A stretch of DNA of 64,000 nt from Cordilura impudica (lineage: Eukaryota; Arthropoda; Insecta; Diptera; Scathophagidae). Every line of letters starts with the position of its first letter. The stretch's first letter is position 1. The stretch spans positions 99,328,585-99,392,584 of the forward strand of contig OY821519.1 of assembly GCA_963682025.1 (NCBI GenBank), given 5' to 3'. The notes beneath the pieces are model-generated. The model was not told the DNA's origin. It saw only the letters and a program-made list of their open reading frames with translations, and did not search any database. Both the position numbers and the translations under genes were made by a program. Below are positions 56,345-64,000 of this stretch, one piece after another.

Positions 56345-56936
56345 CAGTACAGCGATTCAGTAACTTCTTTTAACGATAGTCGAATCGTTAAAAAAAGAAA
56401 ATAGCTAAATTATCAGTAAAATTTTTAAACGATATTCGCTATTGTTAAAGTCAGCTGTTGTTGTTATCTAAACGACAACCATTTTTGTGTTGTTTATTCA
56501 ATCGATAAAAACTTAAATTTTTAGGTTGAAATGTCGTCATACATAAATAAAAATCATGAAATAGTGATAATATTTTGCTTTTATTAAAATACTTTTTTAT
56601 ATAAATAAAAAAATTAAATAGCATATTCAATTCATTATTTCATTTTCAAATAAATAAACAGAAATATTAGTAAAAAATAGAGATATTAAACATGAACATA
56701 AAATCATCTAGTCAAACACGAAGTAATTTGTTTTTTTCTATTCTTCTTTGTGTTTTTCGCTTATTTTGACAGAGATGCCACTCGTTTACAATTTAAATAA
56801 ATTGAAAAATAGGTTTGTCAACTGTCGTTAAGATGTATATACTTAGTGAATCACTTAATCCTCAGTGCAAACAACAATAGCTGTCGATATATTTTGCGAT
56901 TGTCGGATCGTTGAAATTTACAGAATCGCACTACAG
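56345..56936. mobile_element. hAT-like MITE with CAGTACAGCGATTC ends
   Basis: The left end CAGTACAGCGATTCAGTAAC and the right end (reverse complement CTGTAGTGCGATTCTGTAA) are inverted with four mismatches in 20. ACGATAGTCGAATCG-type subterminal hairpins occur on both sides. No clear 8-bp duplication. About 590 bp, non-coding. Confidence 0.6.
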
Positions 56937-56939
56937 AAA

Positions 56940-57640
56940 ACATTAATTTAAATTCAATGAATTTTAGAAAACCTCTAATGATATTTAAGAATTGCTAACA
57001 TAAAAATTGTGACACAAATATACGCAATTTGATGAGAATGTTATTTATATAGAAATTTTCAAATTTTTTTTGGATGAAAATTTGAAGTTTTTCAGAAAAT
57101 AAAGATAACAAATTATTTTATTTAAAATGTTTGGGACATTTGGTTTTTTGCGTTTGGCATTTTTATTTATTATTATGATTATTATTTATTTATTATTATA
57201 AATTTATTCTCTATGTTTTCCAAATATGGCAATATTTTAATAAAAAAAGTTGAGAGTTTTTTTTTATTTTGTTATTCCATCCGACCTATATGGCCGCAAT
57301 GAAGAAATATTTGGGCAGTTAAAAGAAACAATACAGCCATCTCCAATTAGCACGATTTAATTCATATAGCCACTCTACACAACCATTACCTTTGCAATGG
57401 AGGTTAGGGCGAGCTATTTAATTAGCAAAAACTAAATTAAACGAGAAGTTATGTCATATAACCGGAAACGCATGCATATAGGTATAAAACCTAAATGCAT
57501 ACCGATCAGCAACCACGATGACCAAAAAGCAAACACCGAAATAAATCCGAAATAATAGAAAAGACGAAAACCAACCCAAAGAATTTTCTGAAATAATTTG
57601 GTATTAAGTTTAACAAATTGTTTACTTTTTCCAATATTTT
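56940..57640. other. AT-rich DNA, nothing recognised
   Basis: A minus-strand frame at 57432-57665 encodes a short aromatic-rich peptide without known domain; no gene is supported. Confidence 0.2.
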
Positions 57641-57721
57641 GTTTACATTTATTATCAATACTCAAACCGAGGTGGAGGGTAGCAAAGATTCGGCAAAGCC
57701 GAATTTACCACTCTTACTTGT

Positions 57722-57790
57722 TTTTAATAAGTACCCTTTTTAAAAAATGAAGAACCTTTTATTAAAAAAGTATCTCTTCTCTTGTAATTT
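57722..57790. repeat. Continuation of the AAAAGTAC-core array
   Basis: Units such as AATAAGTACCCTTTTT and AAAAAAGTATCTCTTCTCTTG continue the array that breaks off at 54616, including the 'CTCTTGTAATTTTGGATTT' edge also seen at 54571. Confidence 0.75.
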
Positions 57791-57989
57791 TGGATTTTGA
57801 AAATAATCGAGCAGGTGGTTTGCTTAAATTTTATATACATCACTATTTTCTTTTAATTGTTCTGATATTTATTTGTTACAAATATACGTTTTTTTCATCT
57901 TAGCATGTTAAGAACATTTTTGACCGTGCAACATCAGTCTACCGGCAGATGATATATGTCTTATTGCTTAGAAACTACAAGCGCCAAGT

Positions 57990-58240
57990 CTTAGATTTTG
58001 AAAAGACTCTTCACACCGGCCTTCTTATATCTGCATATGATCCAATTTTCACCAATTTTAATGGTGATCGTTTTTAAGCCCATGAAAGTTCATGTATCTA
58101 GTTTGGTTTCGAGATGAATATCCGAATTGCCAAACGGATGGACATCGCTAAACTCACTAAGAATTGATTCCGATCTGTGATACAAAAAGTGGTTACATTT
58201 CAAGTATTTTTAATAGTTACAAAAATAAATTCGAATACCG
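57990..58240 (+). repeat. Ancient family A-related copy
   Basis: 'CCAATTTTCACCAATTTTAATGG' and later 'CGGATGGACATCGCTAAACTC' follow the order of family A but are heavily diverged and lack both ends. Confidence 0.45.
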
Positions 58241-58275
58241 TGAAGTAAGGAATGAAAATCACAAAATTCTATACT

Positions 58276-58724
58276 AAAGAGCTGCATGCAGCTTGCTAAG
58301 GAATCAAAAACTTCATATAAAAAAGCGCTTCAGAAATGCTTAAGGAATTTTTCTGTCTAAAAATTTCTGTTGTTAGTCTGCAGCTTTTTAAAAAAGTAGC
58401 ATTGTTTTTACTACTTTTTTTTTGATGTAAATTAAGTTAGGCAACCCAGGCTTCGAGCAGGAATATCAAATTTTTCTTTCTTTCTGAACGGAATTTTGGC
58501 AGGAGAGGTAAGCATAAACAAAATGTAATAAGCTTAAAAAATTAAAAGTTCTTTTTCAGTTGCAAACATGGTTGTTTTCAATTTCAATTTCACAATTCTT
58601 AATAATTGACAGAAAACAGCTGATTGCTACTGTTGCACTGAAAGGTACTTTTATGCTTTTTTTCTTTAAGAAATATATGAAAATTTTCTGCTAAGACTCC
58701 TTAACAAGCTGCATACAGCTCTTA
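58276..58724. mobile_element. MITE with AAGAGCTGCATGCAGCTTG ends
   Basis: The left end AAGAGCTGCATGCAGCTTGC pairs with the right end (reverse complement AAGAGCTGTATGCAGCTTGT), and pairing extends over about 28 bp (to AAGGAATC / AAGGAGTC). The terminal GCTGCATGCAGC is self-complementary. 449 bp, non-coding. The target duplication is not clear. Confidence 0.7.
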
Positions 58725-58729
58725 ATATT

Positions 58730-60060
58730 TGAAAATTTTTTGCTATATTAAATTCCGTTCTCCAAAATAAGATCCTTACATTATTTCCGGTTGTTCTTTA
58801 GACGAAACCAATTATTCATAAATTTGACCTGTAAATTAACGCATTCTATAAACTATGATATTTAGAAGTTCTACTATTGGAATACCACCAATAATTGTTA
58901 CTTGGGATAATTTCAATTACTAAGGTCTCTTTCATTAATACAATTATTATTTATTTATTTACTTTAACTATAATTAATAATAAACTATTGTTGATGAAAC
59001 TCCCCACAACCAAAAAAAAATGAAAATAAAAAAACGAAATCATTTAAGTCTTTCAAAAAAAAAAAAAAAAAACATTACGCTTTTCGTACTTTAACACACT
59101 TCAATAAGTACTTGGACGCACACAAATTGAGCAAAGTCTCGTTGCAAGATGGTAAGATTGTGTAAAAATGTGCCATGGGAGCTTTAAAGAATGAATCAAC
59201 CTGTCAAAAGGCTCGTTAACGCCAACAGCATTTTTACGGTTGCAACCTTAAAAATCGAAAATGATCGCCTCTCGACATATTTAACGTTTTAAGAAGGAAA
59301 ACAAAAACAACAATATACACATTCAAATGTCTTGAAATAGAGGAATGCCAGAGGGCCACCAAAAATATTCCAACAAAAAGGAAAAAAAAAAACCAAAAAT
59401 TCATGGTAGAAACTAAACGTTAAAACAAACCAAATGAAAAAACATGTTAACAAATTTAAACGTACGAAATTTTCATTAAATATTATTTTGCTCTTACTTC
59501 ATCTTATTGTTGTTGTTACTATGCTTGCTGCTGTTGTTGTTGTTGTGACTGACCTGGCGCCAAGAAATTCAAATTGTTTTTTTTTTGTTGAGGTCTTCCA
59601 AAGTTTCATTGCAAATGCACATTCGAATGTATGCAATCTCATTGAGTTTTGTTGCCACTACTGCGTACTACTGCTGTTTACTGATGCTGTTTCTACTACC
59701 ACTACTGCCGCTGCCGTTACTGCGGCCAGTGATCATCAATGTAGTCCAAAGCTTGTTATCTCATTGTTTGTTTGTGTTGTTTGTGGCTTCTTCCTAAAGA
59801 CATTTTTGTGAATGGTATGTGAGTACCACACACGCCACATATGATAACAACAGTCAATACCTAAGCATTAGTAAACTCTTAAATGTAGCACAGTGGGCCA
59901 AAATAATTTAAATTGTAAATGATTATATTGACGAGCAGTTTACAACGTTGTGGCGGTTCAATATTGTCTTTCAAAAACAGCAAATTTCTGAGTTATAGAA
60001 GGTACCGATTTATTTTCGGTAACACCTCGTTTTCGGTAACACATCGAGTAAAGATGTTAT
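58730..60060. other. Gene-free stretch with a TTG/CTG-rich patch
   Basis: 59500-59720 contains GTTGTTGTTGTGAC and ACTACTGCCGCTGCCGTTAC-type trinucleotide repeats. They leave a 125-codon frame open (59434-59811), but its composition is explained by the repeat. No gene is supported. Confidence 0.3.
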
Positions 60061-60062
60061 TT

Positions 60063-60775
60063 CTGTGGTTTTCTAGAATAACCGCGTATGTCATAAAATC
60101 AAAATGTTCAGGAGAGCCAAAAAACGTTATAATTGAAATTATGGGCTCGATATAAAGTTTTTAGAGCTTCTTATTTAACAGTCCTGTAGATATGGGCAAT
60201 AAATACATTATATAAAATTTTGAGTCAAAAATCTTCAGAGGAATAGATCCTAGAGAAGGACGAAAAAACAATATATAAATAACACTTAAAGTGTGTGCAG
60301 ACAAAACAACTTATGTCGAAAAACGTCGTATTCTTTGAAAAAGAAAACTACCAATGCAACCACCCATGCAGACATAAGTTGTTGTTACTTGAAAAATGGA
60401 TTTTTTTGACAAAAAATAACAGACAGTGACAAAAAATAACAGAAATAAACACAAAAGTTTTTATAAGTGGTTATAAACTGAAAAATAATCCAAAATTATT
60501 TTTCATTTTTTTTTTTCATTAATAACAATGTATGTCGCTATGTGTCGTTTTCTAAGAAAATAATTTGTCAGCGATCAAACTTAAGTTGACATACATTAGT
60601 GCTGCAAATTATTTTAATAAACATTTAAGTTACGTCGTTATTTAAACTCAGAAATGGTCAATATTTATTTAAAATAATTAAACACATGTAAAGAGCATTA
60701 AAAATTATTATATTTGGCATTATTAACTCAAAACTGACAAAAATTGACATACGTGGTTATTCCAGAAAACCACAG
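60063..60775 (-). mobile_element. Inverted-repeat element D, copy 2, uninterrupted
   Basis: The ends CTGTGGTTTTCTAGAATAAC and (reverse complement) CTGTGGTTTTCTGGAATAAC are inverted over about 30 bp. The interior matches copy 1 (48415-49946) without its family A insert, including 'CAGTCCTGTAGATATGGGC' and 'AGAGGAATAGATCCTAGAG'. TTAT occurs at 60057-60060 and 60776-60779. 713 bp, non-coding. Confidence 0.82.
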
Positions 60776-60779
60776 TTAT

Positions 60780-61895
60780 ATGCTTATTCCACCAAAATAA
60801 TTTTTTTTATATCTAATTTTTTTATTCTTAAAATATAAGTTTCAAAAATATTTGCTGGTTGAAATAAACCTCGAAAGCTTCTATAAAATCTCTTGAAACA
60901 AACTTACCACAAACATAACAAAAACTATTATTATCGAGCTTGCAATCCACCATTTTTTACTATTTTCACTTTTTGCACAGTTCGCATGTTAAAACGAAAT
61001 GATGCGATTGGTGCTTTTGCCGAAAACTTAACAAGAATATCAAAATTTTGTATTCATAATATTCCTTATTTTTCGCTTACTTTTTGTGAGAAAAATATTA
61101 AAATTATCGCAGGGTGAAATTTCAAAATTTTATTTTTTCGGGACTTACGTATACAATTTTCCGATGTAGTTTTCGTCTTCGATAATCCCAAATGAAATTT
61201 GCTGCAGAACATATTCACAGAATTTTAAACCCTTAAAGTTTAAACGCACGTTTTATGGTATTTTTTTTTTGTATATAAAATGACCCAAGAAAATTGTGGA
61301 TATGGGGTAAAATATTCTATGGAAAAATGCCTACTTAAATTCTGTTGGGGACATCCGAACTCAGTATTTCGATCGGAAGATATTTTACACCTTTTTGACC
61401 AAATAAAATTTGCTCATTTTTAGTTGATTATATCAATTTAGTTCTTGATGCTAGAGTTAGGCATCTTAATGTTTTTTCCGATGGTGCGGTATTTTCTTGC
61501 CCTAGTGGAAACTGGCCGATTCGACAGTATTCATCACTATTTTCCTATTCGAGCTCATTCGTACCTTTCTGGTGACCGTTTTTTAGTTTAATTAAACGAA
61601 TAATTAAAGCAAATGACAGGATTTACGCAGTAAAACAGTATGCTGAACTTATATTGCACTCTGCTGCTATTTCCTGGTGGAAATTGTATAAAGGGAAAAA
61701 GTACAAGATTTTAAATTATGGTGATGGTCAATTTTATAATAAAAGTGTAATATCTACGGAAATTCAAGCAAGGAACATCCCAAAGGAAAACAAAATAAAA
61801 TGCAACATTTCAACGGTTAACTTTCTAATAAACGTGTAGGCCAAGTTAAAGTAAAACACTTTATTGGTGGACTCAATGAACAAACTTTTGACTTG
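60780..61895. other. Unassigned AT-rich DNA
   Basis: Open frames at 60893-61117 and 61654-61839 lack recognisable domains. No repeat family is identified. Confidence 0.2.
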
Positions 61896-61898
61896 AAC

Positions 61899-62678
61899 AA
61901 GTAAGAAAATTATAGTCGGTCTAGACCGACTATACGATACCCTATACCATGCGTTTAGAGACCCTATCTCTCAGGCCCAACTAATTGGATATAGAAAATA
62001 AGCATAAACCAAATTTGAGTGGCATTTTTATTAATTTTTCTGGCTACAGATATGAAAAAGTTCATATCGGATGCTATATCTATATGGGGACTAGGTCCAA
62101 AAATGGACCGATCCTGACCATGGTTGGTAAAGTATTTTGCAAAAATATATACAAACAAAATTTGAGATGAATCAGTGCAATATTTTTATTTTTTTTTTTA
62201 TAGATTTAAGTGAATATCGGGAAGCAGCTCTATATGGGGCCTATGACTAAGAGTTGTCCCATACGGATCGTTTTTGGACTACTCATTAATGGATGTAATA
62301 AACACATGCAAACCCAATTTGACTTAGATCTACACGACAATTTGTATCTTATGGCAATTTATGTCGATTTCATAGGGGTCATTTGTAGGGGGGTTAGGTC
62401 TGAACATGGACCGATCCTCACCAATTTCAATAGCGTTCATCCCATGGCCGACGAAAGCTTATATACCGAATTTCGTCAAAATATATTCATTGTTGCGACC
62501 TGCAGTTTGATTAAAAGCTTTACATGGACACACAGACGGACGGACGGACGGACATCGTTAAATCGACTCAGAAAGTGACTCTGATTCGATTGGTATAATA
62601 AAAGATGGGTCTAGGTAAAATATTTTTGGTAGTTACAAACAGTGCACAAAGGCATTATACCCAAACCACATAGTGGTA
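61899..62678 (+). repeat. Family A repeat, full length, interrupted at its 3' end by a Helitron-like element
   Basis: It begins AACAAGTAAGAAAATTATAG, has the intact AGTCGGTCTAGACCGACT palindrome and a CGGACGGACGGACGGAC tract at about 62536, and stops at 'CACATAGTGGTA', where a TCTATATATG end begins. A 122-codon frame at 62210-62578 is also partly open in other copies but has no known domain. Confidence 0.88.
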
Positions 62679-63327
62679 TCTATATATGTATATATAAAAT
62701 GGAATGTGTGTTTGTTTATTTGTTTGTTTGTTGGTTTGTACATTATAGGACACCAAACCTCTGGACCGATCTTCCTGAGATTTTCATAGAATTTAACTGG
62801 GACTCTGGCATGATTAATAGGGTACTTTTTTTTCGACCACGCCCACTTTTACGCCCACTTTTTTAAAATTATGTAATTGCTCCCATATGGTTTTTAACAG
62901 ATTTACTTCAAATTGTATACGCATTACACTCCAGGCGAGGTAGAAATAAACATTTCTTACGCCACGCCCCCTTTCACGCTCCTTTTCACGCCAAATTTTG
63001 TTTGAAAGTTTTAAACTTTTTGTTCTCTGTACAAATTTGTTCCTTCCAACGGATTTTTTTTATTATTTGGTAGTATATTGCTCTTAATACTGTTAACGTC
63101 GCCATATAACTATGAACCACGCCCACTTCATCGCCCCCTTTTTAAATTCAGATACTTACATATACCACTAACAATGTTTGCTATACAAAATACTTTTTTT
63201 GTAATATGTATTTACCTAAAGTTTTATACACGTTTTATCTACAGGTAAGGTAGCCATATATTTTTTTATTACCAAATCCCCCTTTTTCGCCCCATTTTAT
63301 CTTAAATTATAATTAATCTGCTTTCAA
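62679..63327 (+). mobile_element. Helitron-like element, 5' end, copy 1
   Basis: TCTATATATGTATATATAAA followed by 'GTGTGTTTGTTTATTTG' starts directly after an A in the family A repeat, as expected for Helitron insertion between A and T. The body has several 'CCACGCCCACTT'-type GC-richer blocks in AT-rich DNA. The 3' end is not identified before the second copy begins. Confidence 0.55.
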
Positions 63328-64000
63328 TCTATATATAAAAATTAATGTGTGTTTGTTTGCACTTCATAGGAGGCGAAACCCCTGAACCGATCTTCCTGAT
63401 ATTCCATTATTCCATATAACCCAAAATTTTAAATTGTCATATCTCGGGAATTTTTTGACCTACAGTGGTCATATTTGGGACATATGGTACTGGCATGAAT
63501 AGAAATACATACCAGGAGAAAAGTGGGCGGGACCACGCCCCTTTTTAGAAAAATAAAAAAATCCTAATATCTTCTAAACTACTGGAAGGATCGTCATGAA
63601 ATTTTCACAAAAGAATATTTTTGCGAAATACTAAGTCCTTAACTATATAAAGTTGTTAGTGGGCAAAGGCGCGTGGTCCGGCCCATATAACCCAAAATTT
63701 AAAATTGTCATATCTCGGCCATTTTTTAACCTACGGCGATGATATTTGGTATATATCGTATTGAAATTAATAGAAATAGTACTACAAGAAAACTGGGCGG
63801 GACCACGCCCTTTTTGGAAAAATTAAAATCCATAATAACTTTTAAGCCCTTGACTATATAAAGTTGTTAGTGGACAAAGGGGCGAGGCCCTGCCCATATA
63901 ACTCAATATTTGCCATGGATTGATTTGCTTAATAAGGTGTTTTCTTAAATAGGTATATACTCCATGCGAAAGTCGGCGGGCCATGTCCCTTTGTTTCCGA
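63328..64000 (+). mobile_element. Helitron-like element, 5' end, copy 2, runs off the window
   Basis: TCTATATATAAAAATTAATG followed by 'TGTGTTTGTTTGCACTTC' repeats the start of the previous element. Internally 'CGGGACCACGCCC' and 'TTAAAATTGTCATATCTCGG'-like blocks occur twice (63428-63545 and 63675-63815), a tandem arrangement of about 250 bp. It is truncated by the window edge. Confidence 0.55.

Larger units (their letters stand above)
54617..57721 (-). repeat. Family B repeat, longest copy, with internal insertions
   Basis: It opens with 'TATACCCTCCACTCCAGTG' at 54623 and ends with the family B terminus 'GGTGGAGGGTAGCAAAGATTCGGCAAAGCC' region to 'CTTACTTGTTTTT' at 57670-57722. The recognisable parts are 54617-55440 and about 57640-57721; the 2.2 kb between contain AT-rich DNA and the MITE at 56345-56936. 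Treating all of it as one copy is an inference supported by the array resuming right after it. Confidence 0.55.

Noticed and set aside
59434..59811. 125-codon frame with apparent signal-peptide-like hydrophobic stretches
   Set aside because: The composition is explained by TTG/CTG/ACT trinucleotide repeats; there is no conserved domain or splice context.
1..64000. tRNA, rRNA, snRNA genes and bacterial-type operons, promoters or terminators
   Set aside because: I found no cloverleaf-like A/B-box pairs or rRNA-like blocks on reading, and the architecture is eukaryotic; a tRNAscan-SE or Infernal run would settle small RNAs.

Overview
This window is eukaryotic nuclear DNA from a fly, most likely a calyptrate (blow-fly or house-fly type) dipteran. 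The evidence is a strongly AT-rich background, GT-AG introns about 100 bp long, a T-box developmental gene with a Dorsocross-like sequence, and a dense nested population of insect transposons, several carrying the (GTCY)n / (RGAC)n tracts reported for dipteran mini-me/DINE-type repeats. I see no bacterial genes, CRISPR array, rRNA or tRNA.

The only convincing host gene is on the minus strand at 7553-7914. Two short coding exons encode the N-terminus and the first part of the DNA-binding domain of a T-box factor. The rest of the T-box is not found between 7552 and 1, so the gene continues past the left edge through an intron of more than 7.5 kb that is full of transposons. Its promoter is probably near 8154. 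Everything to the right (about 9-64 kb) reads as gene-poor, repeat-rich intergenic DNA.

Left part (1-20 kb): a TTA-flanked foldback MITE; dispersed 'family A' repeats; a 2.7-kb DNA transposon (about 3958-6639) with roughly 600-bp terminal inverted repeats around a decayed transposase of a type I cannot assign to a named superfamily (the best candidate for something unusual); an RTE-like reverse-transcriptase pseudogene; a Tc1 pseudogene split by later insertions; two related hAT elements with 8-bp target duplications, one holding three further insertions; and non-autonomous Helitrons with a classic hairpin-CTAG 3' end. Middle (20-36 kb): a 3.9-kb array of a 7-bp T5A2 unit, mariner, jockey-like and RNase H fragments, and a Tigger/pogo transposase split by a 1.33-kb LTR-like insertion that holds a roughly 35-bp GC-rich minisatellite.

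Right part (36-64 kb): a young non-LTR retrotransposon with open ORF1 and endonuclease but a deleted reverse-transcriptase core; a mariner-family element with a Harbinger-type MITE inside it; a complete hAT element (45115-48076) with perfect 8-bp duplications and an intron-containing, frameshifted transposase; a triple nest (Helitron, then element D, then family A); a 2.2-kb palindrome with a TTAA-flanked MITE at its exact centre; a degenerate array built on an AAAAGTACTTTT-like core, split by a transposon; and Helitron-like 5' ends at the right edge.

The repeats record layered insertions: removing each insert and one copy of its duplicated target restores the older element, which fixes many boundaries to the base. 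No transposon protein here is intact enough to call functional, except that ORF1 of the 36.5-40.8 kb element is fully open.
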